DNA of 64,000 bases from Streptomyces sp. NBC_01465 (GCF_036227325.1 NZ_CP109467.1:7378001-7442000); one strand, 5' to 3'; positions 18,863-26,945 are shown, counted from the stretch's first letter. Notes: generated from the sequence alone by a model not told the origin. Made by a program: numbers and translations.

Positions 18863-19725
18863 ACCTGCCGGTGCAGCCGGTCCGCGCCCGCCAGGATCGC
18901 CGACGACAGCGCCCGCGCCGCCTCCCGCGCCCGCCCCGTCTCCCGCCCGTGCAGCAGTACGAAGTCCACGTCGCCCAGATCGGGCAGCCCGGCCCGCGCC
19001 GGGATCTGCGTCAGCCCCGGCGGGATGAGGCCGCGGGTGTGCGCCATGACGCCCAGGCCCGCGCGGGCCGCGGCGATCAGGCCGCTCAGGCTGGTGGACG
19101 TGCACGAGATGCGCCAGGGCAGGCCGTGCCGCTCCAGCACCTCCAGGGCGCGGGCGCGCGTGATGCCCGGCGGCGGGAAGAGGATCAGCGGGAGCGGACG
19201 GTCCGGGTCGATGCGCAGCCGGGGCGCGCCGATCCAGGTGAGCGGGGAGCGCCAGACCAGTTCGCCGTGGGTGTCGCCGGTGCGGCGCTTGGCGAGGACC
19301 AGATCGAGGCGGCCCGCCTCCAGCTCCCGGTGCAGTGTGCCGGAGAGCTCGACCGTCAGCTCCAGGTCCACCTCGGGATGGTCGCGGCGGAAGGACTCGA
19401 GGATCTCGGGGAGCCGGGTGAGGACGAAGTCCTCCGAGGCCCCGAAGCGCAGCCGGCCGCGCGGGCGCGACCCCGTGAAGAAGGCCGCCGCCCGCTCGTT
19501 GGCCTGCAGGATCGTGCGGGCGAAGCCGAGCATCGCCTCGCCGTCCTCGGTCAGCTCCACGCTGTGCGTGTCACGGGTGAAGAGCGTGCGCCCCGCGGCT
19601 TCCTCCAGGCGGCGCACGTGCTGGCTGACCGTGGACTGGCGCAGGCCCAGGCGGTGCGCGGCCTGGGTGAAGCTGAGGGTCTGCGCGACGGTCAGGAAGG
19701 TGCGGAGCTGCGCGGGGTCGTACAT
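18859..19725 (-). CDS. LysR-family transcriptional regulator
   Basis: The protein has 288 residues. The N-terminal winged HTH is typical (LRTFLTVAQTLSFTQAAHRLGLRQSTVSQHVRRLE), followed by a linker helix and a LysR substrate domain (GRLRFGASEDFVLTRLPEILESFRRDHPEVDLEL). It starts 128 bp from a divergent symporter-like gene. A divergent LysR/SBF-like pair is also known as yfeR-yfeH in enterobacteria, where YfeR regulates yfeH. By analogy this gene probably controls its neighbour. Confidence 0.9.
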   Translation of the reverse strand: MYDPAQLRTFLTVAQTLSFTQAAHRLGLRQSTVSQHVRRLEEAAGRTLFTRDTHSVELTEDGEAMLGFARTILQANERAAAFFTGSRPRGRLRFGASEDFVLTRLPEILESFRRDHPEVDLELTVELSGTLHRELEAGRLDLVLAKRRTGDTHGELVWRSPLTWIGAPRLRIDPDRPLPLILFPPPGITRARALEVLERHGLPWRISCTSTSLSGLIAAARAGLGVMAHTRGLIPPGLTQIPARAGLPDLGDVDFVLLHGRETGRAREAARALSSAILAGADRLHRQV

Positions 19726-19736
19726 GCCTCGACGTT

Positions 19737-19751
19737 ATCGCGGATCGTGAT
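19737..19751. promoter_or_regulatory. candidate LysR-type operator
   Basis: ATCGCG-gat-CGTGAT is a near-palindrome (5 of 6 arm positions pair) that starts 12 bp upstream of the LysR gene in the divergent region. It suits a LysR-type T-N11-A dyad only loosely. Confidence 0.3.
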
Positions 19752-19853
19752 GACAGTCAGAGTGGTATGCAGGATTCCCGATCATGGGGCGGGAGAGGAG
19801 GATGGAGAGGGCACGCACCTGTCCGAGGGTCCGTCCGAGAGCAAGTGGAGCTC

Positions 19854-20876
19854 ATGAGTCGCCGCACGTTGCAGCTGCCGTCCTGGCTGCCGATCGATCC
19901 GTACATCCTCGCGCTGATCTCGACCGTCGCCGTGGCGGCTCTGCTGCCGGCCAGAGGCGGGGCCGCCGACGTGGCGAGCTGGGCGTCGACGGGAGCGGTG
20001 GCGCTGCTCTTCTTCCTCTACGGGGCGCGGCTCTCCACCCGGGAGGCGATGGACGGGCTGCGGCACTGGCGGCTCCATCTGACCGTGCTGATCTGTACGT
20101 TCGTGGCCTTCCCGCTGCTCGGGCTCGCGGCCAGGGGCCTCGAACCCTCCGTGCTGACCCCGCAGCTCTACCACGGGCTCCTCTTCCTGTGCCTGGTGCC
20201 GTCCACGATCCAGTCGTCGATCGCCTTCACCTCCATCGCGCGCGGCAATGTGCCCGCCGCGATCTGCGCCGGGTCGTTCTCCTCGCTCGCGGGGATCGTC
20301 GTCACACCGGTGCTGGCCGCGCTCGTCCTGGGCAACAGCGGGGGCGGCTTCTCCGCCGACTCGCTGGTGAAGATCGTGCTGCAGCTCCTTGTGCCGTTCG
20401 TGGCGGGGCAGTTGCTGCGGCGCTGGGTCGGCGGCTTCCTCGTACGGAACAAGAAGGTGCTCGGGTACGTCGACCGCGGATCGATCCTTCTCGTCGTCTA
20501 CACCGCCTTCAGCGAAGGCATGGTGCAGGGCGTCTGGGGCCAGGTCGACTTCCTCCAACTGCTCGCGCTGCTCGGGGTCGAGGCGCTGCTGCTCGCCGCG
20601 ATGCTGAGCCTGAGCTGGTACGGGGCGAAGCGGCTCGGCTTCGGCCGTGCGGACAGGATCGCGATCCAGTTCGCCGGGTCGAAGAAGAGCCTGGCGGCCG
20701 GACTGCCCATGGCGAGCGTGCTGTTCGGGGCGCAGGCCTCCCTCGCCGTTCTGCCGCTGATGCTCTTCCACCAGATGCAGCTGATGGTCTGCGCGGTCAT
20801 CGCCAAGCGGCGCTCGCGCGATCCGCTCCCGGAGGAAGAGGCGGTGGCGGACGCCCGCGTCCCTGCTATGAGGTGA
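19854..20876 (+). CDS. bile acid:sodium symporter (SBF-like, YfeH-type) membrane transporter
   Basis: The ATG at 19854 has GGAG immediately upstream; earlier in-frame starts lack support. The protein has 340 residues and about 10 hydrophobic helices (WLPIDPYILALISTVAVAALLPA; ASTGAVALLFFLYGARLS; LVPSTIQSSIAFTSIARGN; GSKKSLAAGLPMASVLF). The conserved SIAFTS and GSKKSLA crossover segments mark the SBF-like family, which moves organic anions with sodium. The physiological substrate is unknown. Its final bases lie in a short tandem duplication shared with the next, convergent gene. Confidence 0.85.
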   Translation: MSRRTLQLPSWLPIDPYILALISTVAVAALLPARGGAADVASWASTGAVALLFFLYGARLSTREAMDGLRHWRLHLTVLICTFVAFPLLGLAARGLEPSVLTPQLYHGLLFLCLVPSTIQSSIAFTSIARGNVPAAICAGSFSSLAGIVVTPVLAALVLGNSGGGFSADSLVKIVLQLLVPFVAGQLLRRWVGGFLVRNKKVLGYVDRGSILLVVYTAFSEGMVQGVWGQVDFLQLLALLGVEALLLAAMLSLSWYGAKRLGFGRADRIAIQFAGSKKSLAAGLPMASVLFGAQASLAVLPLMLFHQMQLMVCAVIAKRRSRDPLPEEEAVADARVPAMR

Positions 20877-20894
20877 CCGGGCTATGAGGTGACC
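20865..20894. repeat. 14-bp direct repeat across two convergent stop codons
   Basis: GCTATGAGGTGACC occurs at 20865-20878 and 20881-20894, with a period of 16 bp. The first copy carries the TGA of the symporter gene and the second carries the minus-strand TAG of the oxidoreductase gene. Confidence 0.85.
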
Positions 20895-21793
20895 AGCACG
20901 ACCTTCCCGAGGTTGGCGCGCGAGACGATGAGCTCGTGCGCCTTCGCGGCGTCGGTGAGGGGGAGTTCGACGGCGACGGCGGTACGGATCTTCCCCGCGC
21001 CGTGCAGCTCCCACAACTCCTCGCGCCAGGCCGCGTAGAGGGCGGGCTGCTCGCGGGCGATCATCGCCATCTGGAAGCCGATCACCGTCTTGGCGCCGAC
21101 GAGCAGGTCGTACGCCTGGATCGTGCCGCCGCCCGAACTGAACGCCACCAGACGCCCCTTGGGTGCGAGAGCGGCGATCGCGGGGGAGAGCAGTGCTCCG
21201 CCGACGGCGTCCAGGACGACGTCCACCGGCTCGCCCCAGCCCTCCTGCCCGTACGTCACCACTTCGTCGGCCCCGAAGCCCCGTACGAACTCCGCCTTGT
21301 CCGCGGACCCGACGGCGGCGACCACGCGCGAAGCCCCGCCGAGATGCGCCAGCTGCAGCGCGATGTGCCCGGTCGCGCTCGCGGCGGCGGTGACGAGGAC
21401 CGACTCGCCGGCGAGGTGGCGCGCGGCCTCGTACGCACCGCGGGCGACGAGCCCGCTCCGTACGAGGGCCACCGCGTCGACCGCGCTCGCCCCGTCCGGG
21501 ATCCGGGACGCCATCGCCTCGGTGAGGACGGTGAACTCGGCGTACCCGTCCTTGAAACAGAGCCCGGTGACCCGCTCGCCGACCGCGAACCCGGTCACCG
21601 CATCCCCGACGGCGACGACCTCGCCCGCCACTTCGCCGCCGAGCTCGACGGGCTCACCGGCGGCCACCTTCCGTACGACGGGGAGCGTGACGCCTATCGC
21701 CTCGGCGCGGACGAGCAGTTCGCCGGGGCCGGGCTGGGGGAGAGCGGCGCTCTCGATGTACAGGCTGCCGTGGTCATGCCGTACGCGACGCAT
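20882..21793 (-). CDS. zinc-binding-type/quinone-oxidoreductase family MDR dehydrogenase
   Basis: ATG 21793 follows GGAGG at a 4-nt spacing; a GTG one codon earlier is too close to it. The protein has 303 residues. It has the GroES-like N-terminal fold (PGPGELLVRAEAIGV, GEVAGEVVAVGDAVTGFAVGERV) and a Rossmann domain (VLVTAAASATGHIALQLAHLGGASRVVAAVGSADKAEFVRGFGADEVVTY). No catalytic or structural zinc cysteines are visible, which points to the NADPH:quinone reductase branch. A MarR-type regulator is divergently encoded with two operators between them, suggesting induction by quinones or electrophiles. Confidence 0.88.
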   Translation of the reverse strand: MRRVRHDHGSLYIESAALPQPGPGELLVRAEAIGVTLPVVRKVAAGEPVELGGEVAGEVVAVGDAVTGFAVGERVTGLCFKDGYAEFTVLTEAMASRIPDGASAVDAVALVRSGLVARGAYEAARHLAGESVLVTAAASATGHIALQLAHLGGASRVVAAVGSADKAEFVRGFGADEVVTYGQEGWGEPVDVVLDAVGGALLSPAIAALAPKGRLVAFSSGGGTIQAYDLLVGAKTVIGFQMAMIAREQPALYAAWREELWELHGAGKIRTAVAVELPLTDAAKAHELIVSRANLGKVVLVTS

Positions 21794-21810
21794 CACGCCT
21801 CCGAATAATT

Positions 21811-21827
21811 CGTTGGGAGTCCCAACG
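21811..21827. promoter_or_regulatory. MarR-type operator 1
   Basis: CGTTGGGA-g-TCCCAACG is a perfect 17-bp palindrome in the region between the oxidoreductase and the marR-like gene. It sits just upstream of the oxidoreductase ribosome binding site. Confidence 0.8.
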
Positions 21828-21839
21828 GTAGAGGAGATT

Positions 21840-21856
21840 CGTTGGGAGGTCCAACG
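21840..21856. promoter_or_regulatory. MarR-type operator 2
   Basis: CGTTGG-gaggt-CCAACG repeats operator 1 with two central changes. The centres are 29 bp apart. It lies just upstream of the -10 of the marR-like gene, as expected for autoregulation. Confidence 0.8.
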
Positions 21857-21866
21857 TTTTCCGCGC

Positions 21867-21872
21867 TAGACT
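21867..21872 (+). promoter_or_regulatory. -10 element for a probably leaderless marR transcript
   Basis: TAGACT ends 6 bp before the ATG at 21879, so transcription would start at or next to the A of the start codon. No Shine-Dalgarno sequence is visible upstream, which supports a leaderless mRNA. Confidence 0.6.
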
Positions 21873-21878
21873 TCCGGC

Positions 21879-22364
21879 ATGACGTCCGACACCCCGCCGC
21901 CGTCCGGCCTGGAGCGCATCACCGCACTCCCCAGCTGGCTCCTCGGCCGGGCCTCCGCCCGCGGCCACCGACTGCTCACCGAGGCGTTCGCCCAGGAGGG
22001 CATGCGGATGGCGCACCACGCGGTGCTCACCGCGGTCGCCGCTCTCGGGCCGGTCTCCCAGGCCGAGTTGGGGCGCACGGTGCGGATCGACCCCAAGGAC
22101 ATGGTCGCCGTCGTCAACGAGCTCCAGCAGGACGGCCTCGTCACCCGCACCCCCGACCCCGCCGACCGCCGCAAGAACGCCATCACCGTCTCGGCCGCAG
22201 GCCGCAGGCGGCTGCATCGTCTGGAGGCGCTGGGTGACGCCGCCAACGACACGCTCCTCGCGCCCCTCGACGCACGCGAGCGCGAGCAGCTCACCGCGCT
22301 GCTGGCCAAGATCGTGCACGTACCGGAACCCTCGCCGGAAGCGGAGTCAGCTGCGGCGCGGTGA
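21879..22364 (+). CDS. MarR-family transcriptional regulator
   Basis: The protein has 161 residues. The winged-helix core is clear: VLTAVAALGPVSQAELGRTVRIDPKDMVAVVNELQQDGLVTRTPDPADRRKNAITVSAAGRRRL, with the D-x-R-R wing motif. It is divergent from an MDR oxidoreductase and the gap holds two CGTTGGGA-type palindromes, so it very likely represses both itself and that enzyme until a ligand binds. The last 18 bp overlap the convergent gene. Translation is probably leaderless. Confidence 0.92.
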   Translation: MTSDTPPPSGLERITALPSWLLGRASARGHRLLTEAFAQEGMRMAHHAVLTAVAALGPVSQAELGRTVRIDPKDMVAVVNELQQDGLVTRTPDPADRRKNAITVSAAGRRRLHRLEALGDAANDTLLAPLDAREREQLTALLAKIVHVPEPSPEAESAAAR

Positions 22365-22940
22365 GGCCAGCAGATACGTTGCGCCTGCCCTGCGGTCCAG
22401 GTGGGCCGAGGTCTGCCAGCCGGCGGCCTCCAGGGCGTCCGCGTACTCGTGCGCATCGGGACCCGCCACCCGTACCGCCTCCGGCTGCGCCGTCTCGGCC
22501 ACCAGATAGCCGCGGCAGCCCGCCGCCTCCAGGGCGAGCGCGGCCGACTGGGTCAGATGCGCGCGCTCCCAGGCGCACGGCCGCTCCGCGGACCGGTCCG
22601 CATTGGTGACCCGCCGCATCTCGAGCAGCCCCGCCCACGCACTGCGCACCTCCCGCAGCCGCGCCGGATCGTCGGGCTGCTGCCCTTCGCCCCCGGTCCT
22701 GGCGGCGAATATCCCCGAGGCGTCCGCCGACACCAACGGCACGGCCTCGTCGGCCAGTTCGTCGCGCAGCTGCTGACCCGCCGGGGTGAGGTAGTGCCGG
22801 TGCGGAGGCCGCGGATGCCGCATGGCCAACCCCTGGGCGACGAGCGCGGCCAGCGCGGCGGCCGGGCCGTGCAGCAGGCCGGACTCCGGGTCGGCGGTGC
22901 GCAGAACCCGGCGCTGGGTGGTGGACGGCTGGTGCGTCAC
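22347..22940 (-). CDS. protein of unknown function with winged-helix-like N-terminus
   Basis: The protein has 197 residues from a GTG start with only a weak AGAGG upstream. The first 60 residues (QRRVLRTA... LAALVAQGLAMRHPRPPHRHYLTPAGQQLRDEL) read like a degenerate winged helix, with YLTPAG typical of the wing in MarR/PadR-like proteins. The rest contains WAGLLEMRRVTNADR and a C-terminal alpha/beta part (AGPDAHEYADALEAAGWQTSAHLDRRAGATYLLASP). I do not recognise the family. It might be a transcription regulator that has lost dimer contacts. Confidence 0.6.
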   Translation of the reverse strand: MTHQPSTTQRRVLRTADPESGLLHGPAAALAALVAQGLAMRHPRPPHRHYLTPAGQQLRDELADEAVPLVSADASGIFAARTGGEGQQPDDPARLREVRSAWAGLLEMRRVTNADRSAERPCAWERAHLTQSAALALEAAGCRGYLVAETAQPEAVRVAGPDAHEYADALEAAGWQTSAHLDRRAGATYLLASPRRS

Positions 22941-23270
22941 GCCTCTGACCGTACCGCCGTGGTGTGGCGCGCGGGCACCGGTACGCGAAGGTGCGGGCGG
23001 GCGAGCGTGGCGCGAGCGGCAGATATATCTGCAAGTCCCATGTGCGGGACTCTAGGCGGTCCCCGGCGGATCAGGCCGCTCTTGCTCGACGTTGAGCCAT
23101 TTTCACTGCTGGTGAGCGGAGGTTTGCTCGATCGCGGGGCAAGGTCATGGGCGCGATGGGATCTTGGGATCGCACGCGAGCCTCCCCGTGGGGCAACGTA
23201 CGGGGGTGCGTGGTGCACGGGAGATCTGGAGCCCCCTCCTGTCCGAGAGCAGATCCGGGAGCCCTCCTGT
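22941..23270. other. 330-bp intergenic region with two short palindromes
   Basis: I see no gene here. A perfect 14-bp palindrome GCAGATATATCTGC lies at 23019-23032, the most AT-rich spot nearby, and AGTCCC-N6-GGGACT follows at 23034-23051. The rest is divergent promoter space between the genes starting at 22940 (-) and 23271 (+). GGGAG 9 nt before 23271 is the likely ribosome binding site. Confidence 0.4.
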
Positions 23271-24767
23271 ATGTCCCCTGTGCGCACCGTTCGTTCAGCC
23301 ATCACGTCCGGGTCACCTCCGGTCCCTGCGGAACGAGGCCGCAGTTTTGTCTGGCTGATTCCGATGCTGTGGACTTTCACTCTCGGCCTGTGGGGGCTGT
23401 CCCGGCGGGGCAGCGTCTGGCGGGACGAGGCTGCGACCTGGCAAGTGGCCGAGCGTTCCACACCGGAGATCTGGCACACGATGGGGAACGTCGACGCCGT
23501 GCACGGGGGCTACTACCTCCTGATGCACGGCGTGTTCGAATGCTTCGGGGCCGGCGTCGCGACCCTCCGTATGCCCTCGGTCGTGGCCATGGGGGTGGCT
23601 GCTGCGTGCGTGGCAGGTATCGGGCGCCGGCTGGGTGGTCAGTGGGCGGGACTCGCTGGGGGGATGGCGTTCGGACTGCTTCCGGCTGTGCAGTTCCATC
23701 TGCAGGAGGGGCGGCCGTACGCCTTGGTCTCGGCCGGGATCGGGATATCGACCCTGCTGCTGGTGACCGTGCTCCAAGGGCGAGGCTCGACCGTGCGCTG
23801 GGTTGCTTACGGCGTTGTGGTCTTGATGTGTGGACTCCTGAACTGGCTCTCGCTCATGGTTCTGCCGGCCCATCTGGTGACCCTGCTCTGGGCTCGTGCC
23901 GGCCGTCGCGTGTGGACGCACTGGGTGACGGTCTCGGTGGTGGCGGCGGCGGGTGTGCTTCCGCTGGTCGTTTTCAGCCGGAGGCAGTCCCATCAAGTGG
24001 CGTGGATACCGCCGCTCAGCTGGCACATGATGATCGGTCCGGCGATCCTGCTGATGATCGGCGGCATCGGAGCACTGGTGGACCGGCCCCGGGCAGGCCG
24101 GTTGTCGGTGGCCGTGGTCGGGTTGCCGTTGCTGGCGGTACCGACGCTCGGTCTCGCCGGGATTTCGCTGGCCCATCCACTGTTCCTCGACCGGTACGTT
24201 CTCTTCGGCCTGCTGGGTCTTGCGCTGCTGATCGGCAGACTGATCAGTGCGGCGGTAGAGGCCGTGCGATTCCGGAACCCCAGGGCGTCCCCGTGGGTCC
24301 TCCCCACAGTGGTCGTCGTCGCGTTCGTCGCGCTGCTGCCGCAGTCGCTGGCCGAGCGTTCCCCGTCGAGCCGGGTGGACGACGTCCGGGCCATCGCGGC
24401 AGATGTCCGGCGGCTGAACGAAGCCGGGAGTGCGGTTCTCTACATCCCGGCAGAACGCAGGGACACCGAAGCCCTGACGCCCAACGCCTTTTCCGGGCTG
24501 AAGGACATCGCGCTGGCAGAGAGCCCCGAAGCATCCGGGACGCTGAAAGGCATAGAGAAGAACCCGAGCCAGATCCGGGGTGCGGTGCTGGCGCAGCGGC
24601 GGATACTGCTGGTGACGGACGCTTCCCTGGTGAGGGCATCGGTAACCGCCGAGCGGGACAAGACGAAGCTGTCCCTGCTGGAGCAGTACTTCTCGGCGGT
24701 CGCCGAGACTCGGGTCCGTGGCCGCAAGGTGACGGTGTACGAGCGATTTCCGCCGATGGGTCGATGA
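23271..24767 (+). CDS. GT39-like (GT-C fold) membrane glycosyltransferase
   Basis: The open frame runs further upstream, but ATG 23271 has GGGAG before it and the first membrane helix soon after. The protein has 498 residues. About 10 transmembrane helices follow an N-terminal WRDEAATW motif, the first-loop Asp/Glu region typical of ArnT/PMT-like GT-C enzymes that use polyprenyl-phosphate sugars. A soluble C-terminal part of about 130 residues (VDDVRAIAADVRRLNEAGSAVLYIPAERRD) lies outside. Codon third positions look less G/C-saturated than in neighbours, a possible sign of acquisition. It probably glycosylates a cell-surface lipid or protein; the acceptor is unknown. Confidence 0.75.
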   Translation: MSPVRTVRSAITSGSPPVPAERGRSFVWLIPMLWTFTLGLWGLSRRGSVWRDEAATWQVAERSTPEIWHTMGNVDAVHGGYYLLMHGVFECFGAGVATLRMPSVVAMGVAAACVAGIGRRLGGQWAGLAGGMAFGLLPAVQFHLQEGRPYALVSAGIGISTLLLVTVLQGRGSTVRWVAYGVVVLMCGLLNWLSLMVLPAHLVTLLWARAGRRVWTHWVTVSVVAAAGVLPLVVFSRRQSHQVAWIPPLSWHMMIGPAILLMIGGIGALVDRPRAGRLSVAVVGLPLLAVPTLGLAGISLAHPLFLDRYVLFGLLGLALLIGRLISAAVEAVRFRNPRASPWVLPTVVVVAFVALLPQSLAERSPSSRVDDVRAIAADVRRLNEAGSAVLYIPAERRDTEALTPNAFSGLKDIALAESPEASGTLKGIEKNPSQIRGAVLAQRRILLVTDASLVRASVTAERDKTKLSLLEQYFSAVAETRVRGRKVTVYERFPPMGR

Positions 24768-24797
24768 CTCGCAGGGCGGGGACGAAGGAAATGGGAT

Positions 24798-25940
24798 CTA
24801 AGGCCCCCAGCGCAGGCGCAGGAACCTTGGACGGTAGAGGGACACATTCCGGTCGACGGCTGCCAGGGCCTCGTCGGGGTCCGCGGTGAGCCAGTTGACG
24901 TCGTAGCTCAGGACCGGGCCGCCGGTGAGGGCGGTGTGCAGCTGGGGGTTGTACGCCACCGTGGCCGGTCGGGGCGAACTGTCGCGCGGCAGCGGTGGGT
25001 TGAAGCCCCGGCCCGGGCCGTGCCAGGGGCCCGTCGCGGAGCACGACCAGTACGTGACGAAGCGACCCAGGCCCGCGAGCCCCGCCGCCGGGGTGACCAG
25101 GACCCAGGTCCGGCCGGACCGTGCCACCGTGAACGCGCTGCCGACCCCGCCGCGCAGCACCGGCTTCGCGTGCCCCGGCCGCCGGTCCCAGCCCGCGCCG
25201 TCCCAGTACCGCCACTCCGCCGGGTCGCCGAGGTGGCCCCGGCGGGCGTGGGCTGCGTACGCGGAGGACGGTGTCACCGTGTCGTCGGTTCCGAAGGCGT
25301 ACGTCCAGCCGCCGGCGTCCACCGCCGAAGTCCCGTACAGGACAGGGCCCTTGGCGATCGTACGGACCGACTCGACGCGCAGCCCCGGCAGTGACAGCGT
25401 GGCCACCTCCGTGGCGAGAGGCCGCCCGAAGACCAGGGGCGGCCCGCTCGCCGCCCGCCGCCACAGCAGTACCCGCACCGTCCTGCCCTCGACCCGCGCC
25501 GAGACCGGCCAACGCCACTGGGCGGGCGCCGGATCGGGGAAGAGTGGGGCGCGCAGCGTTCGGACCGGGGAGCCGTCGCGCCCCGCCACCACACCCGAAT
25601 TCCTTACGAACGGCGCGGACTTGTCCCGCCAGGCGTACGGCTGCCCGCGTCGATTGGGTGGGCGGTGCACCGCCCCGAGGAAGCTGTCCGAGAACAGCCA
25701 CAGCACCCGCCCGTCCGGCAGCCGCACCGCGTGCGTGCCGTCGCCGCCGGTCCAGTCGTCCGTGCGGGTGTTGTTGTTGCCGTACCTCGCGAAGGCGGTG
25801 GTGGTCCGGGCGTCGGGCGTCCAGGACGCCACCTGGCGTGAGGAGCATGCGGCGCTGCTCGGCGCGGGATCCGCGCCGAGCAGCGAAGCCGTACAGATCA
25901 GGGCAAGCAGCGTATTTCGTACGGTCGGCACCGCATGCAC
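24798..25940 (-). CDS. secreted beta-propeller-like protein (DUF4185/DUF5005-like)
   Basis: The protein has 380 residues from GTG 25940; an in-frame GTG at 25931 is an alternative. The signal peptide is NTLLALICTASLLGADPAPSSAA. The mature part repeats short beta-strand blocks, with RLPDGRVLWLFSDSFLGAV near residue 75 (the DG-x(4)-LFSD-x-F signature of DUF4185-like proteins) and YNPQLHTALTGGPVLSYDVNW near the end. Such proteins resemble five-bladed glycosidase propellers, but the activity is not established. It begins 9 bp after the folD stop on the same strand, so the two may share a transcript despite unrelated roles. Confidence 0.6.
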   Translation of the reverse strand: MHAVPTVRNTLLALICTASLLGADPAPSSAACSSRQVASWTPDARTTTAFARYGNNNTRTDDWTGGDGTHAVRLPDGRVLWLFSDSFLGAVHRPPNRRGQPYAWRDKSAPFVRNSGVVAGRDGSPVRTLRAPLFPDPAPAQWRWPVSARVEGRTVRVLLWRRAASGPPLVFGRPLATEVATLSLPGLRVESVRTIAKGPVLYGTSAVDAGGWTYAFGTDDTVTPSSAYAAHARRGHLGDPAEWRYWDGAGWDRRPGHAKPVLRGGVGSAFTVARSGRTWVLVTPAAGLAGLGRFVTYWSCSATGPWHGPGRGFNPPLPRDSSPRPATVAYNPQLHTALTGGPVLSYDVNWLTADPDEALAAVDRNVSLYRPRFLRLRWGP

Positions 25941-25949
25941 GCTACGGCG

Positions 25950-26822
25950 TCACACCCCTTCGAGCCCCAGCTGACGCGCGGCCGCCTCGACCGTCTGCGC
26001 GAGCAGCACGGCGATCGTCATCGGGCCCACGCCGCCCGGCACGGGCGTGATCAGGCTCGCCCGCTCGGCCGCGCTCGCGAAGTGGACGTCCCCGACGTTG
26101 CCCGCGTTGTACCCCGCGTCGATCACCACGGCGCCCGGCTTGATGTCCGCGCCGGAGATGAACTCCGGCTTCCCGACGGCGGCGACGAGCACATCGGCCT
26201 GTCGGATGTGCGCGGCCAGGTCGACGGTCCGCGAGTGGCAGTACGTCACCGTCGCGTCCCGCGCGAGCAGCAGCATCCCTGCGGGCTTGCCCAGGATGGC
26301 GCTGCGGCCCACGACCACGGCGTGCTTCCCGCTGAGCTCGACGTCGTACGCGTCGAGGAGCCGCATGATCCCGCCGGGCGTGCAGGAGACGAAACCGGGC
26401 TCGCCGAAGCCCATCGCGGCGAAGGAGTGCATGGTCACCCCGTCGACGTCCTTGGCCGGGTCGATCGCCTCGAAGGCGGCGCGCTCGTCGATGTGGGGGC
26501 CGACCGGGTGCTGGAGCAGGATGCCGTGCACGGAGCGGTCGTTCGACAACTCGGTGACCGCGGCGACGAGTTGCTCGGTCGTGATGTCCGCGGGAAGCGC
26601 GATGTGACGGGACTCGATCCCGGCCTTCGCGCACCGGTTCTGCTTCATCTTCACGTACGTCACCGAGGCCGGGTCCTCGCCGACCAGCACCGTCGCCAGA
26701 CACGGCGTCACCCCGGTGCGGCGGCGGATCTCGGCGGCGGACGCGGCGGCTTCCTCGACGGTGGTGCGGGCGAGCGCGGTGCCGTCCATGGGGCGGGCGG
26801 TGGACTGGGCGGTCTGGGACAT
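25950..26822 (-). CDS. folD: bifunctional methylenetetrahydrofolate dehydrogenase / methenyltetrahydrofolate cyclohydrolase
   Basis: The protein has 290 residues, the normal length. ATG 26822 has AGGAG 6 nt upstream. The catalytic region TYVKMKQNRCAKAGI contains the conserved Tyr and Lys. The family signatures HGILLQHPVGPHID and PVPGGVGPMTIAVLL are present, as is the NADP-binding stretch VVVGRSAILGKPAGMLLL. It interconverts methylene-, methenyl- and 10-formyl-THF in one-carbon metabolism. A ZTP riboswitch precedes it, linking expression to 10-formyl-THF shortage. Confidence 0.97.
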   Translation of the reverse strand: MSQTAQSTARPMDGTALARTTVEEAAASAAEIRRRTGVTPCLATVLVGEDPASVTYVKMKQNRCAKAGIESRHIALPADITTEQLVAAVTELSNDRSVHGILLQHPVGPHIDERAAFEAIDPAKDVDGVTMHSFAAMGFGEPGFVSCTPGGIMRLLDAYDVELSGKHAVVVGRSAILGKPAGMLLLARDATVTYCHSRTVDLAAHIRQADVLVAAVGKPEFISGADIKPGAVVIDAGYNAGNVGDVHFASAAERASLITPVPGGVGPMTIAVLLAQTVEAAARQLGLEGV

Positions 26823-26850
26823 ACGGGGCTCCTGGGGATCGTGGTGAATC

Positions 26851-26932
26851 GCCCAGGCGCGCGGCAGGAGGCGGCGTGCAGCCGTCGGGTCCGCTCCCCG
26901 GTGGTACTCCACCTCAGCGCCAGTCACGGCCC
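26851..26932 (-). ncRNA. ZTP (pfl) riboswitch upstream of folD
   Basis: Read on the minus strand, the leader contains the conserved blocks of the pfl/ZTP aptamer in order: GGGCCGTGACTGGCG, a GGTGG...CCACC hairpin directly followed by GGGGAGC, and the 3' block CGCCTGGGC. ZTP/ZMP riboswitches sense the purine intermediate that accumulates when 10-formyl-THF runs low, and folD is a classic target. The aptamer's 3' CCTGGG can alternatively pair with CCCAGG that overlaps the folD Shine-Dalgarno AGGAG, suggesting a translational ON switch. Confidence 0.88.
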
Positions 26933-26939
26933 GCCGACG

Positions 26940-26945
26940 AGTCTA
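26940..26945 (-). promoter_or_regulatory. -10 element of folD
   Basis: TAGACT on the minus strand lies 7 bp before the 5' end of the ZTP aptamer, so transcription would begin almost exactly at the riboswitch. No good -35 is visible. Confidence 0.5.

Noticed and set aside
22401..23270. Upstream extension of the glycosyltransferase frame to 22401
   Set aside because: The frame is open only because it runs antisense to the gene at 22347-22940; the start at 23271 has a ribosome binding site and precedes the first membrane helix.
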